55,262 bases of DNA from Winslowiella iniecta (lineage in GTDB: Bacteria; Pseudomonadota; Gammaproteobacteria; Enterobacterales; Enterobacteriaceae), in contig NZ_JRXE01000002.1 of NCBI RefSeq assembly GCF_001267535.1, positions 38,058 through 93,319 on the forward strand, given 5' to 3'. Position numbers and translations under genes: made by a program. The notes beneath the pieces are model-generated. The model saw nothing but the letters and a program-made list of their open reading frames with translations, made no database searches and had not been told where the DNA came from. This document shows, one piece after another, positions 8,858-18,588 of the stretch (the first letter of the stretch is position 1; each line of letters starts with the position of its first letter).

Positions 8858-10549
8858 TCAGCCCGCTGGCGGTTTCTGGTGTGGCGAAAACACCAAAGTT
8901 ACCTGAGTGCCGGTGGGAAAATGACGCTGGATTTGCAGTGTTCCCCCCAGTCTTTCTGCCCGTTCGTTCATAATCGTCAGGCCATAATGTCCATGCGGTT
9001 CTTCAAGGCTGGCAATGCCGATGCCGTTATCGACGATAGCGATATGGCTGTCACCATTCGGCAACGACTGTACCTGGACATCAATCTTGCTGGCTTGCGC
9101 GTGCTTAATGGCGTTAAGCAGCGCTTCGCGAATAATTTGCAATACATGGACCTGTTGCGGTGCGTCAAGGGCGAGGGCATCGGCCTGACCGCTCAGCACA
9201 ATCTCCGCCTGACTTTGCTGACGCAAGGGATCAATCATCTCCTGCAGTGCCGCCGCCAGATCGGCCTGATCAATCGTCAGGCGGAACGTGGCGAGCAATT
9301 CTCGCAGTTGATGCCAGGCATCGCTTAGCGCCTGATCAAAGTCCTGGATGATTTTTTGCGCGCGTTCCGGCTGGTTATCAACGCTGCGTTTGAGTAACGT
9401 CAACTGAATACGTAAATAGGAGAGCGCCTGAGCCAGCGAGTCATGCAGTTCCCGCGCAATAGTGGCGCGCTCTTCCATCAGCATAAGTTGCTGCGACTGT
9501 TTCTGCGCCTGGTAAATTTGCACATTGTGCGCCAGCATATTGGCAACACTTTGCATTAAGCGCGGAGAAGGTAAGTGATGGGCTGTTTGCCAGCGCAGTT
9601 CGCCGACGCTGCTCTCTTCTTTCAGCAGCGGCAACTGATGCCACGGCAGATCGCTGTCGGCACAGCCTTGCATTACGCGCCATTCGTCATTTATCCCAAT
9701 CTCAATGCAGCGCAACTTTTCATGCTGATAAACCCGTTCAAGCACCTGTTGCAGCGCACTGCGATCGAGTTTATTCACCGCCAGCGCCAGCGAGCATTCG
9801 TACAAGGTGCTCAGCATATGATTTGCCTGAGTCAGATTGCGGGTCTTCTCATCGACAGTTTTTTCCAGCAACTGATAATGTTTTTCCAGCTCACCTGACA
9901 TCCGGGTAAAGGCCGTTGCCAGCACCCCCAGCTCATTGGGCAGCCGGGTATTGAGCGGCGGGTAACTAAATGTTCCCTGTTCGATATAGCGGCTGGCGGT
10001 GACCATCTGATTCAGCGGGATAACAATTTGCCGACGACTCAGGCGGAGAGTCCGGAAAGTCAGCGCAGCGATGGCAATAAAGCCTAACAGGCTGGTGATA
10101 GCCACCAGGCGCATTTTAAGCTCAGCGTAACGCTGTAAATCCAGCACAAAGTGCTCGATTTCGCCGACATATGTCGCTACATGTTGCTGATAACGCTGCG
10201 GATCGCCAGTTTTCAGATGTTGTCGCAGTTCAGGCCAGTCGGCTTGTAACTGCTGATAGCGTGCATTGAGTGCGGCGGGAACATAAAAATGCTCAAGATT
10301 ACGCAGTGCCGCTGCGTCCAGCGATTGCTGATAAAGTTGCAAGTGGGCAGAAAACTCAGCCGATTGTGTGCTGGCATCCCATGCCAGCCGGTAGCTTTGC
10401 ATCCGCAGTGAACCGGCAACGTTCAGCGCTTCAGCATCGCGCAGGCTGCCGGAAAGCGTCAGAAGCGCCAGCCCGGTGGAGAGTACTGACAGCATAACAA
10501 TGCCGGCCAGCGCACGTGCAATACTGCCAGTTACCGAACGTTTTACCAT
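8858..10549 (-). CDS. narQ: Nitrate/nitrite sensor histidine kinase NarQ
   Basis: A 563-residue inner-membrane sensor kinase. After TM1 comes the nitrate-binding P-box (LNVAGSLRMQSYRLAW, about 42-57), then a periplasmic four-helix domain, TM2 (about 145-165), HAMP, a cysteine-containing central module and a HisKA_3/HATPase core with the phosphoacceptor H369 (ERATIARELHDSLAQ) and the ATP-binding loops DNGIGIA and GHYGLTIMNERAERLGG. I placed the start at the ATG giving MVKRSVTGS, which aligns with E. coli NarQ; a TTG nine codons earlier is possible. Phosphorylates NarP, the next gene. Confidence 0.93.
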   Translation of the reverse strand: MVKRSVTGSIARALAGIVMLSVLSTGLALLTLSGSLRDAEALNVAGSLRMQSYRLAWDASTQSAEFSAHLQLYQQSLDAAALRNLEHFYVPAALNARYQQLQADWPELRQHLKTGDPQRYQQHVATYVGEIEHFVLDLQRYAELKMRLVAITSLLGFIAIAALTFRTLRLSRRQIVIPLNQMVTASRYIEQGTFSYPPLNTRLPNELGVLATAFTRMSGELEKHYQLLEKTVDEKTRNLTQANHMLSTLYECSLALAVNKLDRSALQQVLERVYQHEKLRCIEIGINDEWRVMQGCADSDLPWHQLPLLKEESSVGELRWQTAHHLPSPRLMQSVANMLAHNVQIYQAQKQSQQLMLMEERATIARELHDSLAQALSYLRIQLTLLKRSVDNQPERAQKIIQDFDQALSDAWHQLRELLATFRLTIDQADLAAALQEMIDPLRQQSQAEIVLSGQADALALDAPQQVHVLQIIREALLNAIKHAQASKIDVQVQSLPNGDSHIAIVDNGIGIASLEEPHGHYGLTIMNERAERLGGTLQIQRHFPTGTQVTLVFSPHQKPPAG

Positions 10550-10634
10550 CACTTGCTGAGTTTCCACAAACAACAAGCGGATATTATAGCGCTGTTTTTG
10601 CTGTGAAAGCGCTCTGATAATGCTGATAACCTGT

Positions 10635-11474
10635 TCAGGCTGGTTTTTTATTGGGCCCTTTTATCGCCGTTATCAGCCACGCCAGCAGGAACAGACTGGC
10701 TTGTACCAGCACAATGCACGGGCCGGTAGCGGCATCCAGCCAGAAGCTGGCCAGGGTACCGACCACCGAAGAAAACAGTGAGGTCAGTACCGCACAAATC
10801 AGCATCGTATTAAAACGGCGGCACAGCATAAAAGCGGTGATGCCCGGCGTAATCAGCATCGCAATCACCAGCACAATGCCAATGGCCTGTAATGCGGCGA
10901 CAATGGTCAATGCCAGCATACAGAGTAAGCCATAGTGCAGCCATTTGACCCTCAGGCCAATGACGCGTGCCTGAGCCGGATCGAAGCAATACAACAGCAT
11001 ATCTTTGCGCTTGACCAGCATCACCAGCGTTACAATCAGGCTGATAATCAGACACTGCCACAATTCCGCGTTGCTGATGCCAAGCACGTTACCAAACAGA
11101 ATATGGCTCAGATGCTGATCGGTTTCGATACGCGCAAACAGCACCAGCCCGATGGCAAACATGCCGGAAAAAACGATCCCCATCACCGTATCTTCTTTGA
11201 TGCGGCAGTTCTCTTTGATGTAGCCGGTGAACACTGAACACAGCAGACCGGAAGCAAAAGCGCCCACCACAATCGGTGCGCCAGCAACCCATGCCAGTAC
11301 CACCCCAGGCAGTACCGCATGGGAAATGGCATCACCCATTAGTGACCAGCCTTTCAGTACCAGATAGCAGGAGAGAATGGCGCACACCATGCCACTGACC
11401 ATCGCCGCCAGCAGAGCCCGCTGCATAAACGGGAAGCTAAGCGGCTGGGTAATCAGCTCCAGTAAGCTGCTCAT
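10635..11474 (-). CDS. sitD: Manganese/iron ABC transporter permease SitD
   Basis: A 279-residue ABC-3 family membrane permease with about eight hydrophobic segments, containing the typical [25 protein letters not shown] and VVAALQAIGIVLVIAMLITPG blocks of metal permeases. It pairs with SitC in the inner membrane to form the channel of a Mn2+/Fe2+ importer. Its start overlaps the sitC stop by 4 bases (ATGA), showing translational coupling; it is the last gene of sitABCD. Confidence 0.92.
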   Translation of the reverse strand: MSSLLELITQPLSFPFMQRALLAAMVSGMVCAILSCYLVLKGWSLMGDAISHAVLPGVVLAWVAGAPIVVGAFASGLLCSVFTGYIKENCRIKEDTVMGIVFSGMFAIGLVLFARIETDQHLSHILFGNVLGISNAELWQCLIISLIVTLVMLVKRKDMLLYCFDPAQARVIGLRVKWLHYGLLCMLALTIVAALQAIGIVLVIAMLITPGITAFMLCRRFNTMLICAVLTSLFSSVVGTLASFWLDAATGPCIVLVQASLFLLAWLITAIKGPNKKPA

Positions 11475-12322
11475 GCGGCGGCACCTCGCGATTTACCACG
11501 GCGGGAAAACATGCCGTATTTCGGGGCAAAAAAGAATGCCAGCAGGAAAATGACGGTTTGCAGTGTGACAATCACGCCGCCAGTGGCCCCATCCAGGAAA
11601 TAACTCAGCCAGGCACCTGTCGCGCTGGTCGAGGCACCCAGTAATACTGCGATCAGCAATAATCGCGGAAAACGGTCGGTCAGTAACCAGGCGGTCGCAC
11701 CGGGGGTGATGACCATCGCAATTACCAGAATGGCTCCTACGGTTTGCAGCGCGGCCACGGTTGAGGCACTGAGTAGAGTAAAAAAGATTATTTTCAGCTT
11801 TAAAGGCGAGATGCCGACGGAGACCGCATGGCCTTCGTCGAAAAATACCGCCAGCAGATCTTTCCAGATAATCAGCAACACCAATAGTGATATCGCGCTG
11901 ATTAACGCCACCTGAATTACATCGCTGTCGGCAATACCCAGAATATTGCCGTAGATAATCGACTGGATATTGATCGCTGTGGGATTGAGCGAAATGATTA
12001 ACAGGCCAGCGGCAAAAAAGGTCGAAAATACAAAGCCGATGATGGCATCTTCGCGCAAGCGCGTCAGATGGCGCACCAGCGTCATGCCAAGCGCCGCCAG
12101 CATGCCAGTAATAAATGCGCCCAGCGCATACGGCAAGCCGAGTGCATAGGCAGCGGCAACGCCAGGCACTACCGAATGCGACAGTGCATCGCCCATTAAC
12201 GACCAACCTTTCAGCATCAGATAGGCGGATAAAAAGGCACAGCTGGCACCGACCAGCGCACTGACGGCTATCGCTTTGACCATATAGTTATAGTTAAACG
12301 GCTCCAGCAACAGGTCGATCAT
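11471..12322 (-). CDS. sitC: Manganese/iron ABC transporter permease SitC
   Basis: A 283-residue ABC-3 family permease, paralogous to SitD; both share the [20 protein letters not shown] block and a C-terminal [24 protein letters not shown] segment. It carries about eight membrane spans. It overlaps sitB and sitD by 4 bases each, so the four sit genes are translated as a tight unit. Confidence 0.92.
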   Translation of the reverse strand: MIDLLLEPFNYNYMVKAIAVSALVGASCAFLSAYLMLKGWSLMGDALSHSVVPGVAAAYALGLPYALGAFITGMLAALGMTLVRHLTRLREDAIIGFVFSTFFAAGLLIISLNPTAINIQSIIYGNILGIADSDVIQVALISAISLLVLLIIWKDLLAVFFDEGHAVSVGISPLKLKIIFFTLLSASTVAALQTVGAILVIAMVITPGATAWLLTDRFPRLLLIAVLLGASTSATGAWLSYFLDGATGGVIVTLQTVIFLLAFFFAPKYGMFSRRGKSRGAAA

Positions 12323-13107
12323 GATGGTATGCCTCCATCGCGCGGCAAATCTGCTGGTGCGGCGGACAGATTGATATAGCGCAGCACACCGCCAAAAGTC
12401 TGCTGCAGGTTGTCATGGGTAAAGGTGCTGGCCGTTGGCCCGGCGGCGATCACCGTGCGGTTAATCATCACCACCCGATCGCAAAAGGTCGGAACGGCAC
12501 TGAGATTATGGGTTGAGACCAGCAACAAATGCCCTTCATCACGCAGCGCTTTAAGCATATCGACGATGGCATTTTCTGTTTGCACATCTACGCCGGTAAA
12601 AGGTTCGTCGAGCAGCAGAATACTGGCCTGTTGCGCCAGCGCCCTTGCCAGAAAGACGCGTTTGCGCTGGCCGCCGGAAAGCTCACCAATCTGTCGATTG
12701 CGCAAATGCAGCATGCCGACGCGCTCCAGCGCCTGCTCAACCTGACGCTTATCTTCGGCGGAAGGGATGCGCAGGAATGACATTTTGCCGTAACGGCCCA
12801 TCATTACCACATCGCTGACCAGGACCGGGAAATTCCAGTCCACTTCCTCAGTCTGTGGCACATAGGCCACCAGATTACTGCGCAGTGCTTTACCCACCGG
12901 CTGATGATTGATTTCCACCTTACCGCTCACCGGCTTCACCAGCCCCATAATGCTTTTGAACAGTGTCGACTTGCCGCTGCCATTGACGCCAATCAAGGCG
13001 CACAGACTACCGGCATTAAGTTCAAAGCTGGTATCAGCCAGCGCGGTATGACCGTTACGCCATGTCACGGTGATATCCTGCACCGACAGGTGGGCGGGCG
13101 CGGTCAC
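12319..13107 (-). CDS. sitB: Manganese/iron ABC transporter ATPase SitB
   Basis: A 262-residue cytoplasmic ABC ATPase. Walker A is GVNGSGKS (40-47), the Q-loop is [12 protein letters not shown] (about 81-92), the signature is LSGGQRKR (141-148), Walker B is [10 protein letters not shown] (161-170) and the switch histidine is in VSTHNLS. It powers metal import through SitC/SitD. It overlaps sitA and sitC by 4 bases each. Confidence 0.95.
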   Translation of the reverse strand: MTAPAHLSVQDITVTWRNGHTALADTSFELNAGSLCALIGVNGSGKSTLFKSIMGLVKPVSGKVEINHQPVGKALRSNLVAYVPQTEEVDWNFPVLVSDVVMMGRYGKMSFLRIPSAEDKRQVEQALERVGMLHLRNRQIGELSGGQRKRVFLARALAQQASILLLDEPFTGVDVQTENAIVDMLKALRDEGHLLLVSTHNLSAVPTFCDRVVMINRTVIAAGPTASTFTHDNLQQTFGGVLRYINLSAAPADLPRDGGIPS

Positions 13108-14027
13108 TGACCGAATCCTGTCGCGATGGTATTGACCGTCACCTGCAGCAGGTCAATATAAGTTGGCACCGGGCCATCAGCCTGTGACAGCGAGTCGACA
13201 TACAGTACGCCGCCATAACGTGCACCGGTCTCCTTACTTACCTGCTTAGCCGGTTTGTCGGAGATAGTGCTTTCACTGAATACCACCGGAATCTGATGCT
13301 GACGCACGGTATCAATCACCCGTTTTACCTGCTGCGGCGAGCCTTGCTCATCAGCATTAATTGGCCACAACCACACTTCTTTTAACTGATAGTCACGCGT
13401 CAGGTAGCTGAATGCCCCTTCACTGGTGACCAGCCAGCGCTGACTGGCCGGGATCTTGTCGAGGCGAGCGCGCAGCGGGGCATCCAGTGCTGAGATTTTG
13501 TCAGCATAGGTTTTCGCATTCTGGTTATAGGTTTCAGCATTTTTAGGATCGTATTTCACCAGCGCCTGACGAATATTTTCGATATAGATCAGCGCATTTG
13601 CTGGCGACATCCAGGCATGAGGGTTCGGGTTATTGACGTAAGGGCCATCACTGATCGGCATTGGCTCGATTCCGTCGGTCACCACGACTGAGGGGACATC
13701 ATGCAGGTTGGAAAAAAAGCGGCTGAACCAGCGTTCCAGATTCAGGCCGTTCCATAAAATCAGGTCGGCAGACTGTGCTTTCATCACGTCGCGCGGGGTT
13801 GGCTGATAATCGTGGATTTCAGCACCCGGCCGGGTGATGGATTCAACCACCGCTGCATCACCTGCTATGTTTTGTGCAATATCCTGAATAATAGTGAAAG
13901 TTGTCACAACCTTAAATTTTTCCGCTGCATGGGCGCTGCCAGCGGAAAAAATCATCAGCATGCTGAGCGAGCAACTTGCCATTAGCTTGTTGAAAACAGG
14001 AAACTTCAATGCAGAAACAATTCTCAT
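13104..14027 (-). CDS. sitA: Manganese/iron-binding periplasmic protein SitA
   Basis: A 307-residue cluster A-I (ZnuA/TroA-like) solute-binding protein with a cleavable signal peptide ending at AGSAHA (about residue 34). Candidate metal ligands are H72 (GAEIHDYQP), H137 ([10 protein letters not shown]), a glutamate in VVFSEST and an aspartate in LYVDSLS, the His-His-Glu-Asp set of Mn2+/Fe2+ binders. GAGGAAAG precedes the ATG. It is the first gene of sitABCD and lies downstream of MntR-like and Fur-like boxes, consistent with control by manganese and iron. In Salmonella SitABCD mainly imports Mn2+. Confidence 0.94.
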   Translation of the reverse strand: MRIVSALKFPVFNKLMASCSLSMLMIFSAGSAHAAEKFKVVTTFTIIQDIAQNIAGDAAVVESITRPGAEIHDYQPTPRDVMKAQSADLILWNGLNLERWFSRFFSNLHDVPSVVVTDGIEPMPISDGPYVNNPNPHAWMSPANALIYIENIRQALVKYDPKNAETYNQNAKTYADKISALDAPLRARLDKIPASQRWLVTSEGAFSYLTRDYQLKEVWLWPINADEQGSPQQVKRVIDTVRQHQIPVVFSESTISDKPAKQVSKETGARYGGVLYVDSLSQADGPVPTYIDLLQVTVNTIATGFGQ

Positions 14028-14089
14028 AAGAGTCTTTCCTCAGACCAGAAGGTATCAAAATACAGCAACAAGAGACGGTTTTATATACA

Positions 14090-14118
14090 GATATAGCATT
14101 GGCTATATTAGTTAGCAA
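14090..14118 (-). promoter_or_regulatory. Probable sitA promoter
   Basis: On the minus strand TTGCTA (14113-14118) and TATATC (14090-14095) are separated by 17 bases, upstream of the sitA ATG. The MntR-like palindrome lies in the spacer and over the -10, a good place for repression. Confidence 0.5.
14091..14108. promoter_or_regulatory. MntR-like operator upstream of sitABCD
   Basis: ATATAGC (14091-14097) and GCTATAT (14102-14108) form a perfect inverted repeat around ATTG, closely resembling the enterobacterial MntR box with its CATAGC-N4-GCTATG core. A second, less perfect copy GTTAGC-AAGA-GCTATG (14111-14126) is centred 19 bp away, about two helical turns. Confidence 0.7.
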
Positions 14119-14132
14119 GAGCTATGAATAAT

Positions 14133-14151
14133 GTAAATGATAATTATTATT
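14133..14151. promoter_or_regulatory. Fur box upstream of sitABCD
   Basis: GTAAATGATAATTATTATT matches the 19-bp Fur consensus at about 15 positions. It lies just upstream of the putative -35 of sitA. Confidence 0.65.
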
Positions 14152-14159
14152 GCTTCTGT

Positions 14160-14470
14160 CCGGCAAGATTGTTTGTCGCGGGTCTGAAAGGGAGGGGGGC
14201 TCACCACGGGGGCTTGAAGAAAGCAGGGGAAAAACATTACAGTGGGACGGCTTCGCTGATTTCAGCGCAGAATATTTCTGTTTTCACATGGTTGTACACA
14301 TCGGGTTACGCGGCGAACAAAAAACAACCCATCCTGACATTTCCCTGGATTGCTCCTTATTCCCTTCACAAAGCTTTAATGCTTTTACCCATCCGTAACG
14401 TTGGTTTTCATTGTAACGGTAATAATCAATCTCGTGATTAACGCAACGCCTTACGAATAACGTAAAACGA
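14160..14470. other. Intergenic stretch without a supported gene
   Basis: Apart from the sitA control sites to its left I see no convincing gene here. The two overlapping plus-strand open frames have no recognisable protein features, no good ribosome-binding site and run over each other. A promoter for the next gene probably lies near its right end. Confidence 0.5.
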
Positions 14471-14487
14471 ATGACGAGGAGCTTCTG

Positions 14488-14763
14488 ATGAAGATTAAAT
14501 TACCCGCAATTATTGCTGTTGCTCTGTTTGCCACCACCTCATTTACTACCATGGCAGCCACTCAAGTCGACCGTCAACAGGCGCAAGATTTGCAGAGTAT
14601 GGGTAGCGTTTCCATTTCCGCCGTCAGCGGTTCACTGGATGACGCAACGCGCCAGCTTTCGCAAAAAGCGGAAGAGATGGGAGCGACTCATTACCGTGTG
14701 GTTGGTGTCGATAATCCAGGCGATTCAAGCCTTTGGAGCGGTACCGCTGAAATTTATCGCTAA
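14488..14763 (+). CDS. DUF1471 (YhcN/BhsA/YdgH-like) periplasmic protein
   Basis: A 91-residue protein with a Sec signal peptide (MKIKLPAIIAVALFATTSFTTMA, cleavage about residue 23) and a single DUF1471 domain, recognised from SMGSVSISAVSGSLDDA and the ending KAEEMGATHYRVVGVDN...WSGTAEIYR. Family members are small exported stress-response proteins often tied to biofilm or acid/oxidative stress; the exact paralogue cannot be assigned. GAGGAG precedes the ATG. An intrinsic terminator follows 60 bp downstream, so it is monocistronic. Confidence 0.88.
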   Translation: MKIKLPAIIAVALFATTSFTTMAATQVDRQQAQDLQSMGSVSISAVSGSLDDATRQLSQKAEEMGATHYRVVGVDNPGDSSLWSGTAEIYR

Positions 14764-14822
14764 TCCTTAATTCCCGTTCCATCCCTGTAGCCTTAGTTTG
14801 CCTGCGGGCATCGACTAAACCG

Positions 14823-14848
14823 ACCGACCTTTACGGTCGGTTTTTTTT
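14823..14848 (+). terminator. Intrinsic terminator of the DUF1471 gene
   Basis: ACCGACC (14823-14829) pairs with GGTCGGT (14835-14841), followed by a run of T. Confidence 0.88.
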
Positions 14849-14888
14849 GCCTGTCACTCCACATAATTACAAATCATAACGAATTCAC

Positions 14889-15029
14889 CCGGGGGATATT
14901 TTGCTTCGCCCCCGGAGAACGGGTAGGATTCATCGCCGTTATTTTAGCTTCACTCGTAACATTATAAATAACAGAGTGATAGCGATTTACCCCCATTTCA
15001 GACGGCGCAGCGCAATCGTTTGGTTGCGC
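14889..15029. other. Leader region of ansP with two GC-rich hairpins
   Basis: Two perfect stems are visible: CCGGGGG (14889-14895) with CCCCCGG (14909-14915), and GCGCAA (15010-15015) with TTGCGC (15024-15029). Neither has a U-tract. They lie between the previous terminator and ansP and could be leader structures; I cannot assign a function. Confidence 0.3.
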
Positions 15030-15090
15030 CATCCGGCGATGGGTAGAGCGTACAGGCGCTCTATCAATGGACAGGAAAATAGGACAGGTA

Positions 15091-16587
15091 ATGAAAGCTA
15101 CGAAAAAAAACGCAGCTGAACTTCGCGCTGCAAAACGACGCTGGTTGAATTCCCACGATACCGGCTATCAAAAAGCGATGGGTAATCGTCACGTTCAGAT
15201 GATTGCTATCGGTGGCGCCATCGGAACCGGTCTGTTCCTTGGTGCTGGCGGGCGTCTGCAGGCTGCCGGTCCGGCCCTGGCGCTGGTCTATTTAGTCTGC
15301 GGGATCTTCTCTTTCTTTATTCTGCGCGCATTAGGCGAACTGGTGCTTCATCGCCCCAGCAGCGGTAGTTTTGTCTCTTACGCTCGAGAGTTCCTGGGTG
15401 AAAAAGCCTCTTATGTGGCGGGCTGGATGTATTTCGTCAACTGGGCGATGACCGGTATCGTCGACATCACCGCAGTAGCGCTGTATATGCATTACTGGGG
15501 CGCATTTGGCGATGTGCCGCAATGGGTGTTTGCGCTGGGCGCGCTGGCGATAGTCGGAACTATGAATATGATTGGCGTGAAATGGTTCGCCGAGATGGAG
15601 TTCTGGTTTGCGCTGGTGAAGGTACTGGCGATTGCTATCTTCCTGATCGTCGGCGTGGTGTTTCTGGGCAGCGGTAAGATGCTGGACGGCAACGCCACCG
15701 GTTTCCATCTGATCACGGACAATGGCGGATTCTTCCCGCATGGCCTGTTACCGGCATTAGTGCTGGTGCAGGGCGTGGTGTTTGCCTTTGCTTCGATTGA
15801 GCTGGTGGGGACTGCCGCAGGGGAGTGTAAAGACCCGCAAACCATGCTGCCGAAGGCGATCAACAGCGTAATCTGGCGTATTGGCCTGTTTTACGTTGGC
15901 TCCGTGGTCCTGCTGGTATTGCTGCTACCGTGGAATGCTTATCAGGCTAACCAAAGCCCGTTTGTGACCTTCTTCAGTAAACTGGGCGTGCCGTATATTG
16001 GCAGTATCATGAATATTGTGGTGTTGAGTGCGGCGCTTTCAAGCCTCAACTCCGGTCTCTATTCCACTGGCCGTATCCTGCGTTCAATGTCGATGGGCGG
16101 TTCCGCACCGCAGTTTATGTCGAAGATGAGTAAGCAGCAGGTGCCCTACGCGGGGATTCTGGTCACTATTGGCGTGTATGTGATTGGTGTGGTGCTGAAC
16201 TACTACGTGCCGTCACAGGTGTTTGAGATTGTGCTTAACGTTGCCTCGCTGGGAATTATCACTTCCTGGGCATTTATCGTGGTATGCCAGATGCGGCTGC
16301 GTAAGGCGATCAAAGAGGGCAAAGCCGATGATGTCAGCTTTAAACTGCCATGGGCTCCATTCACCTCGTGGCTGACGCTGCTGTTCCTTGCCAGCGTGCT
16401 GGTGCTGATGGCGTTCGACTATCCGAACGGCACTTACACTATCGCCTCAATTCCCGTGATTGCGGTGGTGCTGATTCTTGGCTGGTTTGGCGTGCGTAAA
16501 CGCGTCCATACGCTTGGGCATAGCGAGCAGGACCATCACGAAGTGCATGACCAACAGGATCGCCCGGCAGAAAAACTGCCACACTAA
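15091..16587 (+). CDS. ansP: L-asparagine permease AnsP
   Basis: A 498-residue amino-acid permease of the APC superfamily with about twelve membrane segments. It starts with the typical KRRWLNSHDTGYQKAMGNRH leader and IAIGGAIGTGLFLGAG, and shares long stretches with E. coli AnsP (ALGELVLHRPSSGSFVSYAR, AMTGIVDITAVALYMHYWG, ASIELVGTAAGECKDPQTM). It imports L-asparagine across the inner membrane with protons. I prefer the ATG at 15091 (AGGACAGGT just upstream) over an ATG eight codons earlier with no good Shine-Dalgarno. E. coli has ansP elsewhere, so its place between the sit operon and nudK is specific to this lineage. Confidence 0.92.
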   Translation: MKATKKNAAELRAAKRRWLNSHDTGYQKAMGNRHVQMIAIGGAIGTGLFLGAGGRLQAAGPALALVYLVCGIFSFFILRALGELVLHRPSSGSFVSYAREFLGEKASYVAGWMYFVNWAMTGIVDITAVALYMHYWGAFGDVPQWVFALGALAIVGTMNMIGVKWFAEMEFWFALVKVLAIAIFLIVGVVFLGSGKMLDGNATGFHLITDNGGFFPHGLLPALVLVQGVVFAFASIELVGTAAGECKDPQTMLPKAINSVIWRIGLFYVGSVVLLVLLLPWNAYQANQSPFVTFFSKLGVPYIGSIMNIVVLSAALSSLNSGLYSTGRILRSMSMGGSAPQFMSKMSKQQVPYAGILVTIGVYVIGVVLNYYVPSQVFEIVLNVASLGIITSWAFIVVCQMRLRKAIKEGKADDVSFKLPWAPFTSWLTLLFLASVLVLMAFDYPNGTYTIASIPVIAVVLILGWFGVRKRVHTLGHSEQDHHEVHDQQDRPAEKLPH

Positions 16588-16712
16588 ATAGCACCGCGGT
16601 GGGCTGGCCTGTGCTGGCCCACCGGTATCTGCTTAATCCTTCGCTTTCAGATAGTTTTCTCTCGCTACGCATCTTAAGATAACAGGCTCCTTTATTGTGG
16701 TATGGAGACGGT

Positions 16713-17291
16713 ATGTCAGCGAAAGTTGAAATTATTAAAAATAAACTCCTGTCAGAAAACTGGTTCGTATTGCGTAATTTCACCTACGACCTTGTTGGCA
16801 AAGATGGCTCGACGCTACGCCACAAGCGCGAGGTGTACGATCGCGGCAACGGTGCCACTATCCTGTTATATAACCGCGATAAAAACAGCGTGGTGCTGAC
16901 CCGACAGTTTCGCATCGCCACTTACGTTAACGGCAATGACAATGGCATGCTGATTGAAGCCTGTGCAGGCCTGCTTGATGATGATTCACCGGAAGATTGC
17001 ATCCGCAAAGAGGCGATTGAAGAGACCGGTTATGCTGTCGGACAAGTGGAAAAGATCTTTGAAGCCTATATGTCGCCGGGTGGCGTTACCGAACTGATTC
17101 ATTTCTTTGCCGCTGAGTATGATGAATCGCTGCGTGATAATCGCGGCGGCGGGGTAGAAGATGAAGATATCGACGTGATGGAAGTGCCTTTTCCTGAGGC
17201 GCTGGCAATGGTGAAAGATGGCCGTATCCGTGACGGAAAAACCATTATGCTGCTGCAACATGCGCAGATTGCCGGTTGGCTGAAAGCCTGA
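16713..17291 (+). CDS. nudK: GDP-mannose pyrophosphatase NudK
   Basis: A 192-residue Nudix hydrolase that cleaves GDP-mannose to GMP and mannose 1-phosphate. The Nudix box begins at AGLLDDD and ends with [11 protein letters not shown], carrying the metal-binding glutamates. Long identities with E. coli NudK include [32 protein letters not shown] and GGGVEDEDI. The ATG at 16713 has GGAGAC upstream and gives the family length. It is followed by ypfG as in E. coli. Confidence 0.94.
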   Translation: MSAKVEIIKNKLLSENWFVLRNFTYDLVGKDGSTLRHKREVYDRGNGATILLYNRDKNSVVLTRQFRIATYVNGNDNGMLIEACAGLLDDDSPEDCIRKEAIEETGYAVGQVEKIFEAYMSPGGVTELIHFFAAEYDESLRDNRGGGVEDEDIDVMEVPFPEALAMVKDGRIRDGKTIMLLQHAQIAGWLKA

Positions 17292-17520
17292 TTTTATTGC
17301 GGGTCGCTGCCTCGTCCGTTACTGGTGATTACTTGTCCGATAAATCTGATTGAGCTACTGACTCTGCGTCAGGATGATAAAAGCTTAGCAACACACTCTG
17401 TTACGCCTGATCTTTCACCGCCTGGCTCCGCTTTATGGGCCAGGTCACAGATTAAGGCATGTTGATTGGTTGCCGTTGCGTTATCATCACCGCTTCAACT
17501 ATTCGGGACCAGATTATTTA

Positions 17521-18579
17521 ATGCCATATTGGATGAAATCGCTGCTGTTATTGCCTTTTCTGTTCGTCGCATGCGTGCGGGCAGAGCCGCTGCAAAAGAC
17601 TTTTTCCGACTGGCAAGTGACCTGTAATAACCTTAATTTTTGTCAGGCCAGAAGCCTTCCGGGCGACAACGGCCTGGCGATGACCATTTCCCGTCATGCG
17701 GGTGTCAGCGATCGTCCGTTATTGCGCATCGATTATGGTAATCGCTACAGCGGCGAGCTGAACGGCGGCACGCTGAAAGATAATCTGTTGCTCGATCAGC
17801 AGCGCCTGCGTCCCGATCTGAAACACTGGACGGTTGAGCCGCATCATCTCTCGACCTCACACCCCATCTCTATTGATGAGTTTCTCTCGCAGGTGATGGA
17901 TGCTGACACTATTCAGCTGACTTTCCGCCCGCAGGCGACGATTTCGCTGCATGGAATGAAAGCCGCCTTACTGCTGATGGATGATATACAGGGCAGGGTA
18001 AATGGCATGAGCGCCTGGGTCCGGCGCGGCGATCGCGTGGCATTTGATGTGCCGCCGGAACCGCAGCCGCCATTGTTGCGTACGCCGCAACAGCCTCCAG
18101 AGCCGCTGACGCGCGAAGAGAGCACGGGATTAATCGATTTTGGTACCTGGCGCGTTAACACGGATGAATGCTCGCTTGACCCAATGCGGCGAGAAGTCAG
18201 TGTTGCGCCGCTGAGTGATAAAAAGGCTTTACTGCTGGTCAGCTGTGAAATGGGAGCGTACAACGTGATTCAGCTGGCATTTGAAGTGACCCGTACCTTA
18301 CCTTATGTCGCGCGTGGCCTGACACTTAATCTGCCTTTTACCCCGCCAAATCGCAGTGAAAAACAGATGGAACTGATTAATGCCGAATATGACGCGGCGA
18401 CCAGTCAGCTACTGACCTTTGCCAAAGGTCGTGGATTAGGAGATTGCGGCAACGCCTCGCGCTGGCAGTTTGATGGCCGCAATTTTGTGCTGGCGGAATA
18501 TGCCGAAGAATCAACCTGCGATGCCTGGCATAGCAGCGACGACTGGCCGACGCTATGGGTGAGCCAGCGGGCGGAGTGA
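17521..18579 (+). CDS. ypfG: DUF1176 exported protein YpfG
   Basis: A roughly 352-residue secreted protein. A signal peptide (MKSLLLLPFLFVACVRA) is followed by LQKTFSDWQVTCNNLNFCQA, the start of the DUF1176 domain, with a proline-rich linker (PPEPQPPLLRTPQQPPEP) dividing two related halves, each with paired cysteines. Its function is unknown. The start is uncertain: ATGs at 17521 and 17533 are both possible and no strong Shine-Dalgarno is visible; a TTG further upstream is less likely. The gene lies between nudK and tktB as ypfG does in E. coli. It ends 10 bp before a remnant of an Rhs gene. Confidence 0.85.
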   Translation: MPYWMKSLLLLPFLFVACVRAEPLQKTFSDWQVTCNNLNFCQARSLPGDNGLAMTISRHAGVSDRPLLRIDYGNRYSGELNGGTLKDNLLLDQQRLRPDLKHWTVEPHHLSTSHPISIDEFLSQVMDADTIQLTFRPQATISLHGMKAALLLMDDIQGRVNGMSAWVRRGDRVAFDVPPEPQPPLLRTPQQPPEPLTREESTGLIDFGTWRVNTDECSLDPMRREVSVAPLSDKKALLLVSCEMGAYNVIQLAFEVTRTLPYVARGLTLNLPFTPPNRSEKQMELINAEYDAATSQLLTFAKGRGLGDCGNASRWQFDGRNFVLAEYAEESTCDAWHSSDDWPTLWVSQRAE

Positions 18580-18588
18580 ATTTTTGAG

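Noticed and set aside
14124-14441. Plus-strand open frames beside the sitA promoter
   Set aside because: They overlap the Fur box, overlap each other, lack a ribosome-binding site and have no recognisable features.
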